This document shows, piece after piece, positions 1 to 11,200 of a stretch of 64,000 bases of DNA. Location: the NCBI RefSeq assembly GCF_000687475.1, contig NC_057318.1, forward strand, positions 186,001 through 250,000, read 5' to 3'. Under the pieces are notes generated by a model, which saw nothing but the letters and a program-made list of their open reading frames with translations, made no database searches and was not told the origin of the DNA. This DNA is from Ustilaginoidea virens. Lineage: Eukaryota > Ascomycota > Sordariomycetes > Hypocreales > Clavicipitaceae. Every line of letters begins with the position of its first letter. Position 1 is the first letter of the stretch. Position numbers and translations under genes: made by a program.

Positions 1-683
1 CTTTTATTAATACCTTAATTGACTCGGGTTATAATTACTATAGCGCTATAAGCGAAAAAATAATATAACGGTTAGGTCTCTAACCTATCCGCCTGCTATA
101 ATGCAGGAAAATCAGAACGGCAATAGAGATTCAGAGCCATTTAGGGGAATATAAGGAAGCGACTTCCTCTATTATGCATATCGTTCGCATAGATATTAAT
201 ATTAATAGCTAGCCTTCTACGGTTATACTTTATATAATCCTAGGCCTTACCTATAATATTATCTTAGGTCTCCCTTAGATAAAACACTATAATATTATAT
301 TGCAAGCGAAATAATGCTAGATATAGATCGGAGCGGCGGGCAATCTTATTATCTAGGAATTAGCAGTACAATAATCTAGCCCTACTATAGTTAATATTCT
401 TAGTTCAGTCTTCTATAGTATACTCTAGCAGGCGAAGCATTCTAAAGACCAATCGACCTCTTTTATTACTACAAGCCTATAAGAGATAATATATATTCTC
501 CATATTACACTTCTACTATATCAGGACTCTACACCATCTCTACAGAAGCCATAAGGACTACCCCCAGAGTTATAAGAATTTAGCGACCTATTTAATAAGG
601 AAAAGGCCTTTGGCCTTCCTCTATACCGGGATATATTAGACTATTATATTCAGCTTAAAAAGGCCCTAGATAAAAGTATACCA
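1..683 (+). mobile_element. RIP-degraded 5' part of Ty3/gypsy element A
   Basis: AT-rich, stop-riddled DNA with the TpA excess and CpA/TpG shortage of RIP. No reading frame of useful length survives. The frame just left of the solo LTR (ending at 683) continues into the reverse-transcriptase frame that resumes at 1260, so I assign this stretch to the upstream gag/protease/RT-linker part of element A. The left end of the element is outside the window or unrecognisable. Confidence 0.55.
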
Positions 684-1254
684 TGTCAGAATGAAATTAT
701 TTATTGTTATTTTATTTTATTATTTTTGGATATCTATCGCCGATAATTCCTACGCATCGCCGCATCATCAGATTGAAAAAGGTATTAAGTATTCAGTACT
801 TATATTTATATGACGGCTGCTAGTAAAGTTGAGTACCCAGTACTTACACATATTCCCTTACGCGCAAATGTATGATGCATCACAAATTGATCACACCACT
901 TTATCGTCGCAAATCTCGATGCATTATAAATGCACATTTCGCCACATATCTATGATATCACAGTATGGTTACGATATTTACGTCAGATTGATTTCACTAG
1001 GGATGTTCTATGTTGGAATATTATGTATTTAAATCCCTAGATATTCCTACCCAAATAGTGGGAAGGAAGTATGGATGGATGCACGCAAGCAAGTATGCAG
1101 AATTAATGCACATCAGATTGTCCCTACGCCTTAGTCTCGTATCTTATCTGTGCCGTTACTTTTACCTTACTGCGATTTTACCATTCCACTGCCTTTATCC
1201 TTCGCATACTGCATTATCTAAGCAGGCGCAAAAACCACCGTTTTTTGTTTGACA
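684..1254. mobile_element. Solo LTR, 571 bp, with 5-bp target-site duplication
   Basis: The segment begins TGTCA and ends TGACA, the TG...CA ends of an LTR. It is flanked on both sides by TACCA (679-683 and 1255-1259), a 5-bp target duplication as made by a retrotransposon integrase. Unlike its surroundings it keeps many CpA and TpG steps, so it is not RIP-damaged and must have inserted after the host element decayed. Two small ORFs inside (829-1032, 1010-1252) have no recognisable product and look like chance ORFs in an LTR. No internal domain remains, so it is a solo LTR left by recombination between two LTRs. Which strand the parent element lay on cannot be told. Confidence 0.75.
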
Positions 1255-1259
1255 TACCA

Positions 1260-4248
1260 GACCTACCTTAGGGCCCATTATATAATATACTATAGGACCA
1301 GCTTCTTAAGGTTCGGAGATAGGTAACCAACCTTATAGATAAGGGATAGATTTAGGCAAGTTCCTTATCGGTAGTAGCTTTAATCCTCCTAGCGAGGAAG
1401 GGGAATAAAAAGTAGCATTTTTACATAAATTACCAAGCCCTAAATAAGGTCACAGCCTAAGACTAATACCCCCTCCCGCTTATTAAAGAGACCTTATGAT
1501 CTTTATCCTAAGCAAAGTGGTTTACTAAAGTCGATATACGCGCGGTATTCTATAAAATCTATATCGCAGAAGGCGATAAATACCTTACTATATTCCGCAC
1601 GCGATTCGGCCTCTTTAAGTAGCTTATTATACCTTTTAGCCTTATTAAAGCCCCTATAACGTTCTAACGATATATTAATAGGGCCTTAGGAAATATACTT
1701 AGGGATTTTGCGACTATATACCTTAATAACGTCCTTATTTATACCTTAGGATTAAAGGAGGACTATATAGGACGCATTAAGGATATACTCTAATGACTTT
1801 AAGATGCCGGTCTTAACCTAGACTTAGAGAAGTATAATTTTGCTATAATAAAGGTCCGGTATTTAGGTTATATTATAACGGCAGGAAAAGAGATCCGCCT
1901 AAACCCTAAAAAGATTAAAGCTATCTAGAACTAGGAAGCCCTTACGAAACTAAAGGGGGTCTAGAGCTTCTTTAGCTTCACAAATTTTTACCGCGATTTT
2001 ATCCCTAATTTCTCCCGATTTACTAAACCCCTAGTTAAGTTAATAAAAAAGGGGGTTCCCTTTTAATAATTAAATAAGGAAGAGGAGGTATTCTAAGCGC
2101 TTAAGTATTACTTTATTTTATACCTAGTTCTTGCTTAATAGGACCCCAATAAAAAGACGATTCTCGAAGTAGATAGCTCTAATACCGCTCTTAATAGCTA
2201 CCTTTCTCAAATTAAGGAGGATAAAGTCCTTTATCCTATTATATACTATTCCGTATACCTAACGGATGCCAAATAGAACTATATAATTTACGATAAGGAG
2301 CTTCTTACTATTATCTCTTATCTTAAGGTATAGTCAGCTAAACTCTAATTAGTAGCCTCCCTATTTATTATTCTTATAGACTATAAAAATCTAGAGTATT
2401 TTGCTTAACCCCATAAGATATCAGAATAGTAGGCCAAATAGGCTAAAATATTAGCGCTCTTTAATTTCTATCTCCGGTATAGGCTAGGGTCGCAGGCTTA
2501 ATGCCTTAATACGCTATCTCGATAGGAATAGGAAGCCAGTAGTATAATACTAAAGATTAGCTAAATCTTAAAATTACTATCGATCTTAATACTCTACCTA
2601 GACTCGACTACCGAACCAGTTCCTATAACTATACCTTTAGGATTTAGCTTACCTAATAGCTCGTGCATTTTCGCCGATTCCTACCTCTAGGCACTCTAGG
2701 ATTATACTATAGCCGAGGATAAAACGTATAGGGTATACTAGGTAGTAGTAGCGAAAGGCGAGAGATACTTTCCAACCGAGGCTTCAATAAGGGAATAAAT
2801 TACAGATTATACCCTAAATGCCTACAGCACGCTTCTCTACCAAGGGCAGATATAGCTCCCTTCTTTTAAACCCCTAACTACTATAGTTATATAGCGATAT
2901 TATAAATCACCTACTGCGGGCCATCCAGGGAAGAATACTATATTCTAATTATTATATCGAGACTACCACTTTGATAATATATCTTTAGCGATAGCAAGAT
3001 ATATCCGGAATTGCTAATACCGCGGGGCATATAAGAGCCGACAATTGCGCTAGGGCCTACTATAGCTATTACCTATCCTAGACCGATTTTAGTCGCAGAT
3101 TTCTATCGACTTTATAATAGATCTTCCCACATATAATACATCCGACCCACGATTCCTTATAGTTATTACTAATCGTCTATTAAAGTATATCCAGCTTAAG
3201 GCAATATACTCTATAAAAGCGGAAGACTATACAGAACGGTTCTAATAGTATTAGTAGCGTTTCTATAGGTTCCCTAAAGAAATTATTAGTAACCAAAGAT
3301 CTAACTAGGTAGGATAATTTTAGACTATATTTTATAATTCAATCGGGATTAAATAACTCCTCTCGACTATATATCACCCCTAGACTGATAGCAGTATAGA
3401 ACGGATAAACTAAAAGGTCTAGGCTATCTTATATATTATAGTCTCCTTTAACCAATATAACTAGCCAAAATACCTTACGATATGCCAACTAGCATTAAAT
3501 AACCAGACATTATTAGTAACCGGTTTTAGTCTTAATCGGCTCCTTAATAGATTTAATATTCTAATAGTTATATCACCTCTAGATATAATACTAAGTTTAA
3601 TAACCCCAAAAGGGCGGGCCGCCTTATTTTTAGCCACCCTCCATAAGGGATAAAAAGTAGCCTAAGCCGCTATCGCCTTTACATAATAGCGGCAGTAGGA
3701 CGCAATTAACCGTTCGCGCTATCTAATAGAATATTTTTAAATCGGGGATCAGGTATAGCTTACCTTACGTAATATTAAGACAAACCGGCCTTATAAGAAG
3801 CTCGACTAAATCTCGGCAAAGTATATAGTTATAGCTATACCATCTCTGCTTAATATTCGACTCGATATCCTATAGGGTATTCACCTAATTTTCTATATTA
3901 ATTTAGTCAAACGAGCGGCTTCTAACCTACTATTAAATTAGAAAGTAACCGATATATAACCTAATCCCCTACTCGTATTACCCTAGGACTCTAATTAGCT
4001 ATATAAGGAATATAAAGTAGAAAAGATTTTCGCTATAAGGAATACCTAAGGTCGGGGGCAGAACCGTAATATACTTATTAAATAGAAAAGATATAATTTA
4101 CCTATATAGGAACCCCTATAGAACTTCTTAGAGATAGTAGTATAAAAGGCATTTAAGGCTAAATAGAGGGATATTCGGATGCATAATAGACCTATACGGC
4201 CTTAAGATCAGATTTTAGACCTATAACTTTAATATCGTCTAATAATAT
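1260..4248 (+). pseudogene. Ty3/gypsy chromovirus pol (RT-RNaseH-integrase-chromodomain), RIP-inactivated
   Basis: Conceptual translation on the + strand gives a continuous but stop-riddled gypsy pol. In order: the RT linker and 'AKWFTKVDI' motif (about 1515), a YxDD-equivalent box now reading YLNNVLIYT (about 1720), 'GYIITAGK' (about 1865), the RNase H start EVDSS (about 2167), an integrase zinc-finger remnant with HPGKN (about 2920), the integrase core with ISIDFIIDLP (about 3105), and a C-terminal chromodomain-like block 'YKVEKIFAIRN' to 'ILIK' (about 4010-4085). Nearly all stops are TAG or TAA at sites expected to be CAG, CAA or TGG, as RIP produces. The catalytic YLNN box, which differs from YxDD, also indicates inactivity. 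Frame integrity apart from stops suggests point mutation rather than deletion. Confidence 0.85.
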
Positions 4249-4272
4249 AAAAAAAAAAAAAAAAAAAAAAAA
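4249..4272 (+). repeat. A24 homopolymer at the 3' end of element A
   Basis: Twenty-four consecutive A residues directly follow the degraded chromodomain region. It could be an expanded polypurine tract or a slippage tract. A 3' LTR was not recognised after it. Confidence 0.8.
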
Positions 4273-5491
4273 CTAATCCTTTTCGTTTTTAGTAAAGCAA
4301 TCTAGCAAGTTTCAGTATTTATCTTTTATTTTTTAGCAACTTTGGCCCTGCTCTTATATTTCTTAATTCCTACTGCCCCTACTATCCTTACCCTTATTGG
4401 CATTCTCCTGCCTCCCTATAGGATTCGGTAGGGGGGTATATAGGGGAAGGGGAGGGACTATAGGATAATAGGGCAGGAAAGGTAGCGGCGGTATCGGCAG
4501 TATAATTAGCGGATACCAACTAGGCATAGTATGGCTCGGGTACCTATAATAGGGCGTGACAGGTCCGGGGAGATATACTTATAATACCGGGCCGGTAGTA
4601 ATAGAACCGGCCTCGGCTTACGGCGCGGTTATCGGTATAGGGGCCTAAGGCGAGGCTATACCGGCATACGGGGAGGACGCTAACTAAAGGGAAGCAAGCG
4701 GAGCATAGGGCGCAGATATAGCGGGGGTGACCTAACGTACGAAACTAATTATCGCCTCCGCTATAATCCGCGTATCTTATCGTTACTCCGCGAGTAATTA
4801 TATAATAGGAGCTATAGAGTTGCCGCCAGCCTATTAGGACCTAGTAGACAAAGCAGAGGGAATAATAGTCGTTATAAGCGCAGCAGGAGTCGACCCGCCG
4901 ATATTAGTAGCCGGGGCGTACGCAGAAAAGGCCATTATAATATGCTCTTACGCTGCAGCCTATAGTTTATCCTATTGACGATATAGCGTATTAAACTCAG
5001 GGCAAAGACGGGCCTTTCGGCCCAGGATATCTCCTACCTTTAGATAGGCGGCCTTTTTAATGCTTTATTTCTTTTATGCTATACAGACGATACGCTTTAT
5101 CACCCGCTATAATTAGGGGTTTATCGATATTATACGCTCGCATTAGATATACATCTTATATTTCTAACGGCATCGAATATAAGCCTAGGAGCGACTGGAC
5201 CACATACAGACAATATATTCTCTAGTATCTATAGTATACTGCGTGTAGGCGATATAGGCATACTCTACCTCTTCGATATTATCGGCACTTAATCCCTTAG
5301 AATCCCCCTAAACGAAGAACTCTCCTATAGCGCGCTTCTTTTATAACCGCCGATATAACGATCTAATAGTAGGTAAGGGCGGCGTTTTCTTTGCGCGCGA
5401 AGGTGTCTAAAGCGTAAGTATAGACAAGGAGGGAGCTAATAGTGCTCTAGATAGGGTCTTAGGCGTAATAGCCATCGAAGAAGAAGTTTTT
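4273..5491. other. Mixed-composition degenerate repeat DNA, no gene
   Basis: This stretch between the two elements alternates GC-richer patches (about 4400-4980, many GGG/CGG runs) with AT-rich ones. Every frame on both strands is broken within a few dozen codons. Some minus-strand blocks read as short protein-like runs, and the damage is RIP-like, so it probably derives from another old retroelement. I could not match it to gag or pol. Confidence 0.4.
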
Positions 5492-5812
5492 ATTAGTGTT
5501 GAAATCAGCGCCTTTTTAGCTGTATTTTGGTACTGGCCTCGCTAAATATCACACTGATAGTGTAACAGCTAGTGAATACCATTAGCAGGCATATAAACGC
5601 AGGTTCTTACGCAAGCGACTCAGAGCCTCACAACGGTAAAGAACCTATTTACCGTTATATTCAACAGTTAAATAAGCAACCGGAACGCCTATAACATCCT
5701 GCCCGATTATTACTTCCTTCTTTATTTCCTTCCTAACCTTCTTCCTTACTTCCTTCTTTCTTTTATTAATTACTTCTTTCTAATACACACGCTTACCCCT
5801 ATCAATATTACG

Positions 5813-6338
5813 ATGGAAAGATTACTACCCGAAAAGCTTAGGCCTCACGCCGATACTATCATAGAGGACTAGGCCAATTCAAAAGGGCAGATTGACCCTA
5901 CTAATGCCACGGATAAACAGTTACACAATCGTATCGCCTACCTCATTAATAACTATATAATAGGCGATAAGATAGATAATGATCTATAGGAATAATTCCG
6001 TAATAATTGTGAGGAATAGACCGAAGAGCTATTCAACCGTATCAACAAATAGCTTCTACGGGAATTCCGAACAACCCTACGGGAACGTAGGGTATACATT
6101 GGAAGCATAGGATCGTTAGCAGTCAAGACCTTTACCTACTATCTCTAATAAGAGCATATGCCTAAGTAGCCTTAAGAGGAAATAGATCTCTAATTTGCAT
6201 ACAAAACCTTCATATCCCGGTTAAATCCAGATAGGGAATAATCAGTCCCTACTGCTTATACCGAACGGGAGATATAAATGAACCAGAATGCCCCCTCTAT
6301 TACAAGCTCGAGGAATTCACTCCCTGCTATAATTATTC
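5813..6338 (+). pseudogene. RIP-degraded gag-like ORF
   Basis: From the ATG at 5813 the + strand encodes a charged, helix-rich protein (begins MERLLPEKLRPHAD) interrupted by about a dozen TAG/TAA codons at sites expected to be CAG or TGG. It runs to the second LTR start at 6339. Position just after an LTR and the Arg/Glu-rich composition suggest gag, but no zinc knuckle is visible and no pol follows. Confidence 0.45.
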
Positions 6339-6399
6339 TGTTGAAATCAGCGCCTTTTTAGCTGTATTTTAGTACTAGTCTCGCTACCGTACGATGTCT

Positions 6400-6840
6400 C
6401 TACGTTGAGATATCGCGGTGGCTATACCAGGCGCTATAGTGGGGCACAGCGCCCCACAACGCCGATTACAGTGGGCCACAGCGCCGGTCACGGCACCGGC
6501 ACAGCGCCCCACAGCCGGCCACAGCGGCCGGTCACAGCAGGCCACAGGGCCCACAACAGGCGGCGCATTTCTACGGGATTACCAAATGGGCAAACCTTGC
6601 TAATAATCAGCACTTTCGGCCTTCTACATACAGTCACCCGCTACACCGCGCCTTTACGGCACACCGGTATAGGGCTTCCGGCCCGTACGGCACACCGATA
6701 TAGGGCTTCCGGCCCGTACGGCAGGCTGTTATAGGGCATCCGGCACACCGCTACAAGCCACTGGGCTTGGTTGGGTAGGCATTGGGTAGGATATTGGGCA
6801 CAGACTGGGCACGGTTGGGCAGACCGACTTTTCGTCGGTT
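6400..6840. repeat. GC-rich palindromic and tandem-repeat island
   Basis: A GC-rich island inside the AT-rich region. At 6440-6555 GGGGCACAGCGCCCC-type palindromes and CCACAGC/CCGGTCACAG words recur. At 6650-6755 a unit of about 32 bp (core CACACCGATATAGGGCTTCC) repeats about 2.5 times. At 6765-6830 TTGGGTAGG/TTGGGCA words recur. CpA and TpG are abundant, so RIP has not acted here. The 109- and 61-codon ORFs across it are products of the repeats. Confidence 0.65.
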
Positions 6841-7101
6841 TTTTCGCTATTTTTGCGGTTTTTCATTATTTTCAACCACTTCTTCAAGATGGTAGAAATA
6901 TGCCCAAAATTCCCTCTTTCTAGCTAGAATAGTCACCAACAATCAGAATCAGAATTCCCTGACATCTTTGCTCTGGTCAACCTCTTGTGCGCTTTAAATC
7001 TTTAACCAGCTCCTTGTTTTATTCTGCAACGCCTTGTACGCCACTGTCGGTATCCAGTACATTTCCAACAGTGTTCTGAATCACCATTTTGCAACAATTA
7101 G

Positions 7102-8280
7102 CATTACCCCTATTGACGATAGGACTCCTATATAAAAAGGGGCGGGAGAACGCAAGGGGGACAACAGGGCCCCCACACCAGGCGATAAGGGCTCTGCCGA
7201 ACTCTCATTATTATCAGAAATAATAATAAGCTTAGAGCTAGGGGGGGAAACATACGACCGTCCCGAGGAGGGTATAGACTATAGCGGCTATAACGGCATT
7301 TCTGGCTAGGAACCTCCTCCGCGTCTGGCACTTCTGAGGTCTCCGGCAGATACTAGGGATAGACCTAATAGGGTCATAGGAGGGCCCTAGGCGATAGGTG
7401 TATTCCTATCTACTAGTCCTCCGGACGATATAGCAACGAATCCAATATAATAGCAAACAGGGAGGGGGACCTGAATACCTATTAGTACCAGACGATTTAC
7501 TATATAGACCTAATACGAACGATCTAGGAACTTTCGATAGCGTAATTCCGTTAGCAGAAACAATTCTCACAATAGTAGTAATGCTATAAACTTACTACTA
7601 GGAATAATAGCCTTGATGATAGTAGGCATAGGGATAGAAAGAGAGAGGAAGAAGTATAAAAGAGAAATAGATAAGGGAAGAAGCCTTAGTATAAATAGAT
7701 TCCTAACCGACGGCTATCGATAAAATTTTTCTGCTTTACGACAGCTGCAATACAGTTCCTTCCAGCTGATGGCACTACGACCGGCTTCAATAAGATTCTA
7801 TTACGTCTGCCTAAAGCATACCGACTCTGGTCCACGCTATATTCACATCGGTTATATATTGGTATATCTATGCGCCCGATTGTTATCCTATATATCTGAT
7901 TGAGGTTATTTTCGAGGGCTATAAGAGGTCTTAATTAGGGGGCGATATATAAAGGGGATGATTTCGGATGGTTTATTCTTCCGACTCTAAGGAGGAGGAG
8001 GGGGGTATATTACGGGCTCGGGCTACGCCCGCGCCACAATATGGCTAGGACTCGGGCTGCGCCCGCGTCTAGCCTAAGAAGGGCAACGGACGGAGTCACG
8101 GGACTATACTAGGACTCCGATACGTATTATGATCGGGATATAAATAGACTAGATAGAAGGTTCCTACTTAGATCCTTTTCTTTCCTCTTTAGTCTATTTA
8201 ATACATATTATTGACGCCTATTTGCAGTCGCCCTAGGGCCAGTCCTTTACACTAAATTTTTATTAATTAATAATCGATTA
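7102..8280. other. Degenerate transposon-derived DNA, no gene
   Basis: Stop-riddled, RIP-like sequence in all frames. At 7990-8075 an imperfect duplicate of a CTCGGGCTACGCCCGCG-type word occurs, and at 8125-8245 there is a TATAAATA-containing stretch followed by TTGACGCC that would fit the promoter part of an LTR just upstream of the gag-pol remnant that follows. No ends or target duplications were found. Confidence 0.35.
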
Positions 8281-11200
8281 TCTAGATTTTTATTTAGATT
8301 TTTATTTTATTCTTCCTTTTATTATCTAAATATCTATATCCTATAATTAAGATATAGATTAAAGTATTATTTTAACCCTTCTCTTATAGTTCTTAAGATT
8401 ATTATTTATTAAATTAAAAGATAATTAGAAATATTAAATTTATTTACTATTAGATCTATTTTCTTTTAGTTTATCTTCTCCTACTTATTAATATCTTTAT
8501 TTAGTTCTTTTAAAAATAGAACTTAATAGAGAATTAATAAAGGAATCTAAATTAATAAAAGCTAAATTAATAAAAAAATCTAATTTAATAAAAGAATCTA
8601 AATTAATAAAATAACCGGCAATTATATAAAATATAATACCTTTCTTTTTCCCTATAGCTATAAGAATAAATATAATTTTATTTACTAAATATCTTAAGGA
8701 TAAACTACTATAGAATTATATCGATAATTATTTAGTAATATCTACTATAATAGGCAGCTATATGACCGCTTACTATAATATTATTATAAAGAATATTTTT
8801 ATTGCTAGCCTAAGAGGAAAGGCCTTTACTTAATATAAAAACTTAGATTATAATAAACAAAAATAGTCTAATTTAGTATTAAATTTTATTAAGAAGTTTA
8901 AAAATCTAAACCTTTATATTAAAGTAATAATTTAAAAGGAAGTTTTTAATTTCTATCAAAAGAAAGGTAAAATATTAAAAGCGTATATAACTTATATAGA
9001 TAAGCTCTCTATAAAGGTTAAATTTAATAATAAATAACTACTATTTACTAATATAGTTTTTAGTATACCTAATAGAGAGGTTGACTAATACTTATATAAA
9101 AGAGTTGCTAATTGCCTTTATAGTAGAGGATTTTAGAAAGGCACTATAGCTATAATTGATTTAATAATATTAGACTTAAAAAGTATTATTTATAGATACT
9201 AAATATTATTTAGTAAAAAATTACTTTTTTTAGAAGATAACGATAAATTAGCCTTAAGCTTAAACCCCTTTTAAATAATACTAGACTAATAGGCAAAAAG
9301 AGATAAGAAAATTATATATTAAATAGAATAGAATATAAAAATAGAAGAATAAATATTTAACTTTATTTAATAACTAAAGGCCTTTAATATAATGCGACTA
9401 GCTGAAGGTATAAAACTATATAGTTAATATAGAAAATCTAAATTTGATAATATACTATCGATTAGTAAATTAAGTTTAGGACTTAGTATAGGTGCCTATA
9501 CTAAGAATACCAAATTTCGACTAAATATAGATTATTATTAATGTTTTAACTATAGAGAATAGGGCTATATAGGCTATTAATATTCCTTAAAGAATTATAT
9601 TAATCTAACTAAATATAATAAATATCGATAATAGTAGATAGATACTAGTAAATAAATAAGATATAATAGACGAAAGGAATTAGATTTAGTAAAGACCTAA
9701 TAGATCCCTTTAGTTACTAATTTAGTATAAATAGTTAGAGATACTATAGATATTTTGCTAATAGGCTTCGAAAGACATCTAACTCCTATAGTATATACTA
9801 TCGGAACTATTCTATATCGTTCTCTATATTATATTAAGATTAATAATAAAAGTAATAAGAAAAGTATAGTAGTATTAAGAGGAAAGGAAAATCACCCGGT
9901 AATAATAAGGGGCCTAAATAAAGTAATATATAAGAATATACTAAAAGCGGCAATAAATTTTAATAGTATTAACTAATATCATATTAAAGAACTTTTAAAC
10001 CTAGAGGATAAACTAGAAATATTATTGCAATTCTTAAGGTCACTATAAAAGCAGAGCCTTACTAGCTAGCTAGATGGCACAAGACTGTCTGCGACCTGTG
10101 AACTAATCTTAGTATAATACTAGATTTTTCACTAAGTCCTAAGACTATACAAGTGCTATAAAGCAGGGCAAGTGTAAAGGCAAGGCAAATATAAGATAAC
10201 CAGAAAACGCAGGGAAGGTAAGAAGTTAAGAGGCATATAGTGCATTAACAGACTCGATTGTGCTGCCCTTTTACTATCTAGAAAGAAGGGGGAAAGCTAT
10301 CCTATATATACACGAAGGAGGGATGGGCCCAGGCATTTAGGGTAGCCAGTAAGAAGGCTCCCCGTAATGCTCACTTGCCACGTATACAATACGTCAGCAG
10401 CCCCACTATATCGGGCCTTTTTAACCACCCTAACCACCGCACTAGTAATTAGCCACCACGCTAGTGACTACCCACCACACTAGTAGACTAGCCACCACAC
10501 TAGTAGGCCGCCACCACACTAGTAGGCCCACCACGCTAATTTAGCAATGCCACACCTTTTTAACAAGGCCTACCTTACTTGATATACAGTAAATAATCCA
10601 CTGAAAATCCTTAAGGTAAAAGGCAAGGACCTGGGTTGGTAAGACCACCGTAAGTCTAAGAGACGGTATAAGGGTCAGAAGGTTAGTAGACCAGTAGGGC
10701 ATTAGGCCAGCAGCCTAGTAGGCTACTATAAGATTTTAACATCATAAGTAGACGCTTTAAATAGGTTCTAGGCTATAAAAGTATATCTACCAGATAAACA
10801 TAAAATAGCATTTTCCTGCCCTAATAGTATATATATTTATAATAATACGCCATAGGGTTTAATAGGGTTACTTACGATATATGCCCGATTTAGGGATACG
10901 GTATTTAGATACCTTTTCTTTTAGGATAAAATAGAATCGGAATTAATTTTAGGCTATATAAAGGATATCGAGATATCATTCTCTATCTATATAGATAACC
11001 ACTATATAGCATTAGAGACTTAGGAAAACTACTTTAATTTCTTATAGAAGAGATATTTTCTAAGGGTTATATAGGCACCAATCGGCTTAAGCAGGAAAAA
11101 AATTACTTTCTTTACGTTAGAGGTAGACTATATTAGGTTTTCTATTAAAAATAGTAGGATCTAACTAGCAAAGAAATATAAGGAGAGATTCATTTAAATA

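Larger units (their letters stand above)
5497..7096 (+). mobile_element. LTR-type element B' with ATTAG target duplication, internally rearranged
   Basis: The segment starts TGTTG (5497) and ends CAACA (7096), and ATTAG lies immediately outside both ends (5492-5496 and 7097-7101). Inside are an LTR-like block ending TTCAACA at 5666, a degraded ORF starting with ATG at 5813, and a second copy of the LTR start at 6339. The two LTR starts agree over 48 bp (5497-5544 and 6339-6386) and then diverge: the left block is only 170 bp while the right runs to 7096. Matching target duplications argue for one insertion event; the unequal LTRs mean one was rearranged or filled with other DNA. Confidence 0.55.

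Noticed and set aside
829..1252. Two overlapping ORFs (67 and 80 codons)
   Set aside because: They lie inside the solo LTR and have no recognisable sequence; chance ORFs.
6405..6734. 109-codon + ORF in the GC-rich island
   Set aside because: Its sequence is a translation of palindromic and tandem repeats.
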